A DNA stretch of 8,268 bases from an uncultured Corynebacterium sp. (GTDB taxonomy: Bacteria; Actinomycetota; Actinomycetes; Mycobacteriales; Mycobacteriaceae). Every line of letters starts with the position of its first letter. Positions within the stretch are counted from its first letter, which is position 1. Made by a program: the position numbers and the translations under genes. The notes beneath the pieces are model-generated. The model did no database searches. It saw only the letters and a program-made list of their open reading frames with translations, and was not told the DNA's origin. The stretch covers positions 1-8,268 of the forward strand of contig NZ_CAMIHD010000039.1 in the NCBI RefSeq assembly GCF_946222835.1. The letters run 5' to 3'. Positions 1 through 5,251 of this stretch are shown one piece after another.

Positions 1-55
1 CAGGAAATGAGAAACTGGGTCGTCTCGGCTCTCCGCCCAACTTTGCAACAGCACC
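1..55. mobile_element. Terminal end of an IS6-family element, running off the left edge
   Basis: Positions 35-55 read, on the minus strand, GGTGCTGTTGCAAAGTTGGG plus C, the kind of terminal inverted repeat seen in IS6/IS26/IS1628-type elements. The outer tip is at 55, so the element body lies to the left and leaves the window. The bases inside the tip (1-34) differ from those inside the other IS6 ends here, so this is a different end or a different element. It directly abuts a truncated IS6 transposase gene at 56-169, suggesting one IS6 element inserted into another. No target duplication can be judged with one end missing. Confidence 0.7.
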
Positions 56-169
56 CGCTGAAGTCATCATTTCCTCCAGATCGCGGTAGCTCACCCCGTA
101 GCGGCAGTACCACCGCACTGCCCATAGAATGATGTCACGGGGGAAATGACGACCGGAGAAGATACCCAT
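56..169 (-). pseudogene. IS6-family transposase, N-terminal stump
   Basis: From the ATG at 169-167 the minus strand encodes the characteristic IS6 transposase N-terminus: a GRHFPRDIILWAVRWYCRYG segment followed by VSYRDLEEMM. This is the zinc-finger/helix-turn-helix entry region that precedes the DDE catalytic core. Homology stops after the EEMM residues near base 70. The frame then runs through the abutting IS6 terminal repeat and stays open to the window edge without a stop. All catalytic DDE residues are missing, so it cannot be an active transposase. The match to IS6 is strong; the subgroup (IS1628-like) is a guess. Confidence 0.85.
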
Positions 170-223
170 GGCTGTGACTATTTCACGTCACTCTTCCTAC
201 TGCCCCAACTGTGCAACAGCACC
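56..223 (-). mobile_element. Truncated IS6-family insertion sequence (transposase 5' end only)
   Basis: The minus strand starts at 223 with a terminal repeat (203-223) matching the one at 35-55 at 19 of 21 positions. About 33 bases of leader follow, then an IS6 transposase start at 169. The element stops at about 56, where a second IS6 end begins, so roughly four fifths of a normal ~800-bp IS6 element is missing. The outer tip faces the sulP-type gene and lies just beyond that gene's terminator. The remaining third base of the tip interior (CAC for CAA) shows it has diverged from the other copies. Confidence 0.75.
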
Positions 224-260
224 AATAAACTGGCGCCCCGGTTATAAGTTGGGGCGCCAA
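224..260 (-). terminator. Rho-independent terminator of the SulP transporter gene
   Basis: A perfect 9-bp stem, TGGCGCCCC (231-239) with GGGGCGCCA (251-259), encloses an 11-base loop. Read on the minus strand it is followed by GTTTATT (230-224). It lies 26 bases past the stop of the minus-strand transporter gene. The IS6 tip starts immediately after it. Confidence 0.75.
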
Positions 261-285
261 GTCGATGTGCTCGAGTCGGGGGATG

Positions 286-1845
286 TTAGTGGCCGGTGTC
301 AAGCCGGCCAGACAGTCGGTTCAGCCGGTCCTGACTGGGGCCGTCGAGCCCGATAATGGACACGGTTTTGCCTCTGTCCTGGAACTTCTGCGTAATCGCG
401 TCAAAGGTCGCGACCGTGGAGGCATCCCAGATCTCCGCCTCAGTGAGATCAATAGTGATATGACGGGCAGAATCGGTGTAATCAAAGCGATAAACCAGGT
501 CATTGCTTGATGCCCAAAACAACTGGCCATGCACCCGGTAGGTACGAGTATCAATCTCGCCATCGCCGTCGCCGTCGATATCGGAGACCTTTTCAATGGA
601 AACGATATGTGCCACCCGACGGGCGAACATGATCATCGCGGTGACCACACCCAGCACCACACCAATGGCCAGGTTGCTGGTGGCTAGGGTCGCAATAATC
701 GTCACGGCCATAACAATGGTCTCAGAGACCGGCATGAGTTTAAGGGTGCGTGGATGCACCGAGTGCCAGTCGATGGTGCCGACCGAGACCATGATCATGA
801 TTGCCACCAGCGCAGCCATCGGGATCATGCCAACGATGTCGCCCAGTGCCAGGACCAGGACCAGCAGGAACACACCGGCTAACAGGGTGGATAGGCGGGT
901 ACGTGCCCCGGATTCGCGGACGTTGATCATGGTTTGACCGATCATCGCGCAGCCGCCCATGCCGCCGAAGAAACCGGAGGCAATATTAGCCACCCCCTGT
1001 CCCCAGGATTCGCGAGTTTTATCGGAATGAGTGTCGGTGATGTCATCGACGAGCTTGGCGGTCATCAACGATTCCATGAGACCGACCACGGCCATGGCCA
1101 GGGCATAAGGCGCGATGATCTGCAGGGTCTCCAACGTCCACGGCACGTTCGGAATAAACAGGGACGGTAAGGTCTCCGGCATCTTGCCCATGTCCGAGAC
1201 CGTCGGGACAGTCAAACCGGCGGCAATGACCAAACCGGTGAGCACGATAATCGTGACCAGCGGGGCGGGGATCACACTGGTGAGCTTGGGGAAGAAAATC
1301 ATGATCACCACACCCAAGCCGACGAGTGGGTAGACCATCCAAGGCACATCAATGAGGTGTTCGAGTTGGGCGGTGAAAATCATAATGCCCAGTGCATTGA
1401 CGAAACCCAGCATCACCGATCGGGGGATAAAACGCTGAAGTTTCGCCACACCGAGGGCTCCGAGCACGATTTGTAGGACACCGCCCAACAAGACGGTGGC
1501 GATGAAATAATCCATCCCGTAACCACGCGCCACAGGAGCAATGACTAGGGCAATAGCCCCGGTGGCGCCGGTGGTCATTGCCGGGCGGCCACCGGTAAAG
1601 GCGATCGCAATGGCCATGACTACCGAGGAAAACAGACCCATGGCTGGGTCAACACCGGCAAGGATGGAAAAGGCAATGGCCTCAGGGATCAGCGCCAGGG
1701 ATACCGCCAGTCCGGCCAGAATCTCTATACGGATACGGGCGGGGGAAGAAAATGCGTAACGGAAGGATGCGATGATCCCGGTAGGGGCATCAGCGCCGTC
1801 TGGACTCAGGAGGGGGCGGGGGGCCGCCGTGCTAGTTTCAGTCAT
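286..1845 (-). CDS. SulP-family anion transporter with C-terminal STAS domain
   Basis: The 519-residue product has the SulP (SLC26-like) layout: about a dozen hydrophobic membrane segments between residues 38 and 410, including an AMTTGATGAIALV stretch in the conserved SulP region. A cytosolic STAS domain follows at about 435-519 (YRVHGQLFW, HITIDLTEA, WDASTVATFD). The family moves sulfate, bicarbonate or dicarboxylates across the cytoplasmic membrane; the substrate cannot be told from sequence. Length is normal for a short bacterial member and nothing is truncated. The linker has an unusual DGDGDGEID run (residues 424-432). The ATG at 1845 is the first start before the hydrophobic core, with only a weak ribosome site (GGA). 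A divergent MerR-type regulator 169 bases away probably controls it. The family call is strong. Confidence 0.93.
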   Translation of the reverse strand: MTETSTAAPRPLLSPDGADAPTGIIASFRYAFSSPARIRIEILAGLAVSLALIPEAIAFSILAGVDPAMGLFSSVVMAIAIAFTGGRPAMTTGATGAIALVIAPVARGYGMDYFIATVLLGGVLQIVLGALGVAKLQRFIPRSVMLGFVNALGIMIFTAQLEHLIDVPWMVYPLVGLGVVIMIFFPKLTSVIPAPLVTIIVLTGLVIAAGLTVPTVSDMGKMPETLPSLFIPNVPWTLETLQIIAPYALAMAVVGLMESLMTAKLVDDITDTHSDKTRESWGQGVANIASGFFGGMGGCAMIGQTMINVRESGARTRLSTLLAGVFLLVLVLALGDIVGMIPMAALVAIMIMVSVGTIDWHSVHPRTLKLMPVSETIVMAVTIIATLATSNLAIGVVLGVVTAMIMFARRVAHIVSIEKVSDIDGDGDGEIDTRTYRVHGQLFWASSNDLVYRFDYTDSARHITIDLTEAEIWDASTVATFDAITQKFQDRGKTVSIIGLDGPSQDRLNRLSGRLDTGH

Positions 1846-1876
1846 AGATGTCCAATCTTTGAGGGGATAGGTAACT

Positions 1877-1888
1877 GGGCGAACGCCC
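1877..1888. repeat. Short palindrome in the transporter leader
   Basis: GGGCGAACGCCC is a 5+2+5 dyad between the candidate MerR operator and the transporter start codon. In the minus-strand transcript it would form a small hairpin about 30 bases before the ATG. It is too short to assign a role; a second operator half-site or mRNA structure is possible. Confidence 0.35.
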
Positions 1889-1897
1889 GAAAGGAAT

Positions 1898-1924
1898 CCA
1901 ACCCTCTAGTAACTTTAGGTTTGG
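1898..1924. promoter_or_regulatory. Candidate MerR-type operator in the divergent promoter region
   Basis: A 27-bp dyad centred on 1911 matches its own reverse complement at 10 of 13 positions per arm: CCAACCCTCTAGT on the left, ACTTTAGGTTTGG on the right. The core, CCTCTAGTAACTTTAGG, resembles operators of MerR-family activators such as the SoxR box (CCTCAAGTTAACTTGAGG). These proteins bind between -35 and -10 elements with overlong spacing. I do not see clear hexamers on either side, so the promoter itself is not assigned. Its place between the two divergent genes supports joint control. Confidence 0.55.
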
Positions 1925-2014
1925 TGATGGTGGTCATGGTAGCGGGAGTTTTACTCAACCGCCAACCCAGGCACAGGAACCCGTGGGCAACATCACCGTG
2001 AAGGAGAACAGGCA

Positions 2015-2419
2015 ATGCAAAACAGTAATTTCAAGATCGGCGAGGTCGTTGACCAAACTGGGTTGTCGATTCCCACCTTGCGTTATTATGACAACGTCGG
2101 CCTGATTACCCCATCGGGGCGTAGCCCTGGTGGGTTCAGGCTTTATAGTGAGGCTGATGTACGTCGTGTTTTGCTGGTGCGACGGATGAAACCGCTGGGG
2201 TTTACTCTGGATCAGATGCGAGAATTCCTGGAAGCTGCGGAGATTCTTCATAGTTCAGATGGCGGGCAGGACAGTGATCCCGCACAGCAGGCACGGAGTA
2301 ATGCCAAGGCCACCCTTGCCGACATTCGTGAGGAGACGCGCACCCGCTACGAAAAGCTACGCAAGCAAATTGCCTACGCTGAGGAATTCCTCGATCTGGT
2401 CAACACCCTGGCACCCTAA
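2015..2419 (+). CDS. MerR-family transcriptional regulator
   Basis: This 134-residue protein opens with the MerR winged helix: FKIGEVVDQTGLSIPTLRYY (helix-turn-helix, about 6-25), then YDNVGLI, and a wing with PGGFRLYSEADV (about 38-49). A long C-terminal helix (about 90-130) fits the antiparallel coiled coil through which MerR dimers form. There is no cysteine anywhere, so it is not a classic thiol-based metal or redox sensor like MerR, CueR or SoxR, and the ligand is unknown. The start at 2015 is favoured by AAGGAG at 2001-2006, eight bases upstream. It is divergent from the SulP transporter and probably its regulator, with autoregulation through the shared dyad. The family call is very safe; the target is inferred from position. 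Confidence 0.92.
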   Translation: MQNSNFKIGEVVDQTGLSIPTLRYYDNVGLITPSGRSPGGFRLYSEADVRRVLLVRRMKPLGFTLDQMREFLEAAEILHSSDGGQDSDPAQQARSNAKATLADIREETRTRYEKLRKQIAYAEEFLDLVNTLAP

Positions 2420-2639
2420 AGTGCCCCCATCCTTCGCAGGGAGAAAGAGACCATCCGATTGAATGCGCTCTGTCGAGTCGCGTTCCAGATGAAGTGGACG
2501 AACGCCCGCGGCCTCTCCGGAGTGGATGGCGATAGTGCAGAGGACTTCTGAAATCCGTGCAGACGACTCCTCAAAACGACACAGTCATCCAAGGTCACAT
2601 AATCGAAAATTGTCACTTAACCCGTTATTTTACCTACGC
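2420..2639. other. Intergenic stretch after the MerR gene, no gene supported
   Basis: I see no convincing gene or strong terminator here. The MerR reading frame happens to stay open for another 43 codons after its TAA (stop at 2549-2551) but has no start, no ribosome site and no family resemblance. A weak GGCAC/GTGCC hairpin straddles the MerR stop codon without a T-run. The DNA may be leftover from the target into which the IS6 element at 2640 inserted. Confidence 0.4.
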
Positions 2640-2665
2640 GGTGCTGTTGCAAAGTTGGGCCAGGG
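2640..2665 (+). repeat. Terminal inverted repeat of the deleted IS6 element (transposase 3' side)
   Basis: It begins GGTGCTGTTGCAAAGTTGGG and ends CCAGGG. It pairs with 2783-2808 with a single mismatch at the third base. It is the tip beyond the transposase stop codon. Confidence 0.85.
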
Positions 2666-2712
2666 TCGAAAAGCCTACCCTCAAGACATTAGTTGTCCTT
2701 GCTCCGGGGTGC

Positions 2713-2789
2713 TTAAGCTGTCTCGAATATCCGGCTGACGATCACCGCGTCTGGGTTCGGGTGCCCGTAGGTAAACATCGTGCCCTGGC
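2713..2789 (-). pseudogene. IS6-family transposase, C-terminal stump
   Basis: The minus strand reads QGTMFTYGHPNPDAVIV followed by SRIFETA and TAA (2715-2713). This is the typical end of actinobacterial IS6 transposases as I remember them. The reading frame enters directly from the terminal repeat, with no start codon and no catalytic region. The CAGGG of the QG codons doubles as the inner end of the terminal repeat, which marks the deletion joint. Confidence 0.75.
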
Positions 2790-2808
2790 CCAACTTTGCA
2801 ACAGCGCC
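2783..2808 (-). repeat. Terminal inverted repeat of the deleted IS6 element (transposase 5' side)
   Basis: Read on the minus strand it begins GGCGCTGTTGCAAAGTTGGG and ends CCAGGG. Its last six bases belong equally to the transposase codons that follow, so the true original repeat may be shorter, ending near GTTGGGC. Confidence 0.85.
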
Positions 2809-2836
2809 GTCTAAAAGTATGTTCAGATCTCCTTGT

Positions 2837-3330
2837 TTAAGGATTGAAAACTGTAGTGTCTTGCTGTGGAGGCAGCAAGGTGGCGTATTGAGATGCCAAG
2901 TAAGTCCCGTCTTCCCACTTGGCTTTCAGCATCCTGGCGATACACATGACAGTGACATGGTGATCGCCTGCTCGGTGCAGAGATACCGCTTCTGATTGCG
3001 CACTGGCTCCGCTGACCCAAGTGTCCTCCACTAGCAGCACGTGCCGACCGGCGACTGCAGCAGGATCTATCACTGAAAAACGATCTGGGCTTATTGTGTG
3101 GGACGCGCCGGTGTTATCACCTGAAGATTCTAAAGCCGCTGGTGTGAGACGATTTCGGATATATGACCGAGAGCAGAATTGAGGGCACTAGCAAGTGCCC
3201 CACGGTCGCGTCCGGGACTGCGGTTGGTAGAGGGGACGTGAGTTATCACTTCTACCGGACTGACTGCTTGAGCAAGAGTTGGAAGATTATCTCGTAACGT
3301 GGTGTACCCTAACCGACTTAACTCAGTGTC
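2837..3330 (-). pseudogene. Phosphoribosyltransferase, frameshifted and lacking its N-terminus
   Basis: Two overlapping minus-strand frames together read like one type I phosphoribosyltransferase. The first (3330 to a TAG at 3132-3130) contains TLRDNLPTLAQAV and ITHVPSTNRSPGRDRGALAS, the region before the active site in ComFC-like proteins. The second continues with FSVIDP and HVLLVEDTWVSGASAQ, the PRPP-binding loop, then IARMLKAKWEDG, ending at a TAA at 2839-2837. The second frame has its own TAG at 3190-3188, so a one-base shift must lie between 3132 and 3188. The expected N-terminal part is absent: the first frame meets a TAG at 3333-3331 within the preceding ORF. The PRPP loop is intact, but no complete enzyme can be made from this frame arrangement. 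A short GTG-started product from 3073 is possible but would lack half of the fold. Confidence 0.7.
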
Positions 3331-3649
3331 CTAAATTGTTCATGACACGTGCAGTTTTATCAATCATGACCGCAACTTCGTGTTGCTCGTAAACATTTTG
3401 CATATTCCGGCCAAGGCTGACGTCTATCCACCCATTTGTGGCATGTTCTGACTTTGTCTCCGTTGCAGCTATGGCATCAATGATATTGCTTTGGTCTTTC
3501 CAACGGGCATCATTCAAAATGTAGACCACGGCCTTGTCCCAGGCCTGCTCAAAGCTTGGCTCCCTACCGTAGAAGAACGTTGTCTTTAAAGTCGGCGAAT
3601 ATACGCGAAATTCAAACATGTACCTTATTGTAAAAGTGGGGTGTACCAC
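3323..3649 (-). CDS. Hypothetical protein, 108 codons
   Basis: I do not recognise this product. It is soluble, has no signal peptide or membrane segment, and has no cysteine. Its first strand-like segment is MFEFRVYSPTLKTTFFYGRE, followed by EQAWDKAVVYILNDARW, which looks helical. The GTG at 3649 has AGAGGG nine bases before it. An ATG at 3619 (residue 11) would start the protein at MFEFRVY but has AAGG only three bases away. A 7-bp dyad covers the GTG and would make sense as an operator if the ATG is used. The gene lies 77 bases behind the three-gene operon in the same direction and may be its fourth member. Its last bases overlap the phosphoribosyltransferase remnant. Confidence 0.55.
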   Translation of the reverse strand: MVHPTFTIRYMFEFRVYSPTLKTTFFYGREPSFEQAWDKAVVYILNDARWKDQSNIIDAIAATETKSEHATNGWIDVSLGRNMQNVYEQHEVAVMIDKTARVMNNLGH

Positions 3650-3661
3650 ACTGATACACCC
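3639..3661. repeat. 23-bp dyad over the start of the 108-codon ORF
   Basis: GGGTGTA (3639-3645) and TACACCC (3655-3661) form a perfect 7-bp inverted repeat around a 9-base loop. The loop contains the GTG start candidate (3649-3647). GGTGTACC also occurs at 3301-3308, just past the other end of the ORF. It could be a repressor site or an mRNA hairpin that hides the GTG start. Confidence 0.4.
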
Positions 3662-3726
3662 TCTGCCTTAATCAAGAGGTGACGGCATTTATCATATGGA
3701 TATTCCGTTGAATTTCTGGATCACAA

Positions 3727-4155
3727 TCAAGCACAAATAGATCCCAGAGGGAACCCTCTGCCATCGCTCGACACATTAACGGCTTTTACATGACTGGTAA
3801 ATTCCCTAGGTACTGTCTCTTCACCTAATGCCAAATCACGCCATAGCCGAGAGACACCAGCCCCTTCCATCGCGGGTTCGTCAACGTCTTTAGCCACACA
3901 TGAAAGGCTATATAAACCCCATTCAGATTCATCAAATGGGGAAGTTCCAAAGTCTCGCATATCCCTACGGAAATCTTGCATCATGACTTCGCGAATTACT
4001 TCATCTCCCCCATGTGTAATTTCGTCAGTTACATAGAGTATCTGTGTTATCTCTCGAGCCTTATCCACTCTTTTTAAATACTGTTTATGGAATTGTTCAA
4101 GGTCAGACTCTCGAGCGAGGAAGTAAGTTGTAAAAAGAAGAGTTTCGCCCGACAT
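3727..4155 (-). CDS. Cytosolic acidic protein of unknown function, third gene of the secreted-protein operon
   Basis: I do not recognise the family. The 142-residue product has no signal peptide or membrane segment and is rich in Asp, Glu and Arg (for example DFRRDMRDFGTSPFDESEW). Two cysteines, in LYSLSCVAKD and at GSICA near the end, are not arranged as a known motif. Its ATG (4155-4153) follows the TAA of the upstream gene after one base, so translation is almost certainly coupled. Being the only non-secreted partner of two secreted proteins, it could be an immunity protein or a regulator; this is inference from gene order only. The tight coupling and uninterrupted frame make it a real gene. 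Confidence 0.72.
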   Translation of the reverse strand: MSGETLLFTTYFLARESDLEQFHKQYLKRVDKAREITQILYVTDEITHGGDEVIREVMMQDFRRDMRDFGTSPFDESEWGLYSLSCVAKDVDEPAMEGAGVSRLWRDLALGEETVPREFTSHVKAVNVSSDGRGFPLGSICA

Positions 4156-4156
4156 A

Positions 4157-4489
4157 TTAAATCGGATCGCCGTCTACAGTGAAAGCTCCAGAATTTGTAT
4201 ACCTAGACTGAGGGTAGCAGTGTCTTTTATGCACATTGTCTCCGAATAAGTTCGTGAACGAATCCGCATTTTTCTCCGCTTTTGTAAGATCTTTCGGATG
4301 ATTGCCGTAAACATACCCTACTACTGGGTTTCCCGGTTCATGCTTCACCACGTGGCACTTCACGGTGATCATGCCCTGATCATTTTTTTGCACAGCCGAA
4401 AAAGCTGGAGCTGGGCTAACGAACAGTAGTGAAAAAGCAACAGGAATGGAAATAATCCACCTGGAGGTTTTAGAAATATTTCTCAGCAA
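4157..4489 (-). CDS. Small secreted protein with two cysteines and several histidines
   Basis: The 110-residue precursor has a clear Sec signal peptide: basic start (RNISKTSR), hydrophobic core (WIISIPVAFSLLFVS), and likely cleavage near PAPAFSA at about residues 30-33. The mature part of about 78 residues has exactly two cysteines (VKCHVVKH and HKRHCYPQ), enough for one disulfide. Histidines cluster around them, and an AEKNADSF helix lies between. I do not recognise the family; a small secreted enzyme, inhibitor or bacteriocin would all fit. The start is TTG at 4489-4487, with AGGG seven bases upstream. It overlaps the end of the preceding gene by seven bases, implying coupled translation. 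The product is probably released or disulfide-linked outside the cell together with its upstream partner. Confidence 0.78.
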   Translation of the reverse strand: MLRNISKTSRWIISIPVAFSLLFVSPAPAFSAVQKNDQGMITVKCHVVKHEPGNPVVGYVYGNHPKDLTKAEKNADSFTNLFGDNVHKRHCYPQSRYTNSGAFTVDGDPI

Positions 4490-4920
4490 AGTTCTACCCT
4501 ATCTATTTTCTCGTTTCCGCGGATGATCCATCTAACATTTGACCTGGTACCTGGAGCAATCGTGTTACAGGCGCTGTCTTTAGCCCCCAAAATAGGAGAC
4601 GTGTCAGCGGTCATAATAACTTTGACTCTCATATCGGACTCGCAGTTGTTATAAACCTGGACAGCAAGTTTTTCCACCCTCGCCTGGATGCAGGATGGAG
4701 CGGTATTGGCAGAACGAGCCATCAGAGCAAAAGATGGCTTTTCTTCTACAAAACCGATGTCATATCCATGAGGAACTGAAACAGATTCTCCTTGGGATAG
4801 CTCTAAAATTGAGTAAGGATTTTCTTCCGCTTTAGGACTATATTCAGTTGCAAACGCAGCTGGGGAAGCACAAACAGTCAGGAGAGTTGCCACCACAGTG
4901 GAGAGAATGGAAGTGCGCAA
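4483..4920 (-). CDS. Secreted four-cysteine protein resembling the tendamistat (alpha-amylase inhibitor) fold
   Basis: From TTG at 4920 the 145-residue precursor has a Sec signal peptide (RTSILSTVVATLLTVCASP, cleavage near AAFA, about residue 24). The mature protein has four cysteines, C77, C93, C118 and C145. The pattern APSC, 16 residues to NNC, then RVKVI, then a C followed by IAPG, ending in a terminal Cys, parallels Streptomyces tendamistat: APSC, the same 16-residue step, VKV, C..VAPG, final step of 28 versus 27 here. The middle loop is seven residues longer. The inhibitory Trp-Arg-Tyr triad is absent (Lys-Leu-Ala at that place), so amylase inhibition is unlikely and the fold may serve another purpose. 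The frame is open further upstream to 5112, but that extension lacks a signal and crosses the likely promoter at 4979-4984. First gene of a three-gene operon. Confidence 0.75.
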   Translation of the reverse strand: MRTSILSTVVATLLTVCASPAAFATEYSPKAEENPYSILELSQGESVSVPHGYDIGFVEEKPSFALMARSANTAPSCIQARVEKLAVQVYNNCESDMRVKVIMTADTSPILGAKDSACNTIAPGTRSNVRWIIRGNEKIDRVELC

Positions 4921-4978
4921 TTTACTACCACCAATCTTCCCGCCATCGCTGTTGGCAGGAGGTCGAGAATGTAACTCC

Positions 4979-4984
4979 ACTATA
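4979..4984 (-). promoter_or_regulatory. Candidate -10 element for the secreted-protein operon
   Basis: The minus strand reads CGCTATAGTGG with TATAGT at 4984-4979, a good match to the -10 consensus. The hexamer 17 bases upstream (GACGAT) is a poor -35, as is common in corynebacteria. Transcription from here would give a leader of about 50 bases before the TTG at 4920 and would exclude the longer open frame starting at 5112. Confidence 0.4.
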
Positions 4985-5238
4985 GCGGAGAAGTGTACCC
5001 CATCGTCCGGCAATGGTGTCCCATGTTTTAAGAGATTGCTTATTAAATGCTCAATGCGGGGGCAATAATTCCGGAACGAGAATCTGAATCTCGACCCGAT
5101 AAAGCGCAGCAAGTTCCGTTTAGTACGGAGCCTTCCGTTTTATTAATAGGGTGTAGGTTGTACTGCGATACGGAAACCTTTGTTGTAGGGTCGGTGGCGT
5201 CCTATCAGGGAATAGGAAATATATTGTTTATAAGACCC

Positions 5239-5245
5239 GAAGGAG
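5239..5245 (+). promoter_or_regulatory. Ribosome binding site deciding a TTG start
   Basis: GAAGGAG ends six bases before the TTG at 5252. It is the only strong site in the area and fixes the start of the C39-like gene even though no ATG precedes the signal peptide. Confidence 0.8.
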
Positions 5246-5251
5246 ACTTCC

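Larger units (their letters stand above)
2640..2808 (-). mobile_element. 169-bp internally deleted IS6 element (MITE-like)
   Basis: The element is bounded by inverted repeats of 26 bp (2640-2665 and 2783-2808) that match at 25 positions and begin GGTGCTGTTGC or GGCGCTGTTGC. Inside, the minus strand carries only the last 24 codons and stop of an IS6 transposase plus a non-coding tail. It is therefore an IS6 copy in which almost everything between one terminal repeat and the transposase C-terminus has been deleted. With both ends intact it could in principle be moved by a transposase from a full-length relative. The flanking octamers (ACCTACGC and GTCTAAAA) are not direct repeats, so no target duplication remains. 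Confidence 0.8.
4921..5251. other. Divergent intergenic control region
   Basis: These 331 bases separate the secreted-protein operon (leftward) from the C39-like gene (rightward) and hold no gene I can support. Contents: a leftward -10 candidate (4979-4984); a 17-bp imperfect dyad at 5077-5093 starting CGAGAAT and ending AATCTCG (6 of 7 bases paired per arm), possibly an operator; a weak rightward -10 candidate TATATT at 5220-5225 without a good -35; and the ribosome site at 5239-5245. The leftward open frame up to 5112 is judged non-coding. Confidence 0.45.

Noticed and set aside
168..356. Plus-strand open frame of 62 codons
   Set aside because: It overlaps the IS6 transposase stump, the transporter terminator and the transporter 3' end on the other strand, and resembles nothing.
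2420..2551. Continuation of the MerR frame after its stop codon (43 sense codons)
   Set aside because: There is no start or ribosome site, and the MerR protein already has its normal length; probably chance.
4921..5112. N-terminal extension of the four-cysteine secreted protein up to the ATG at 5112
   Set aside because: It would bury the signal peptide about 65 residues inside the protein, has no ribosome site, and crosses the likely -10 element at 4979-4984.
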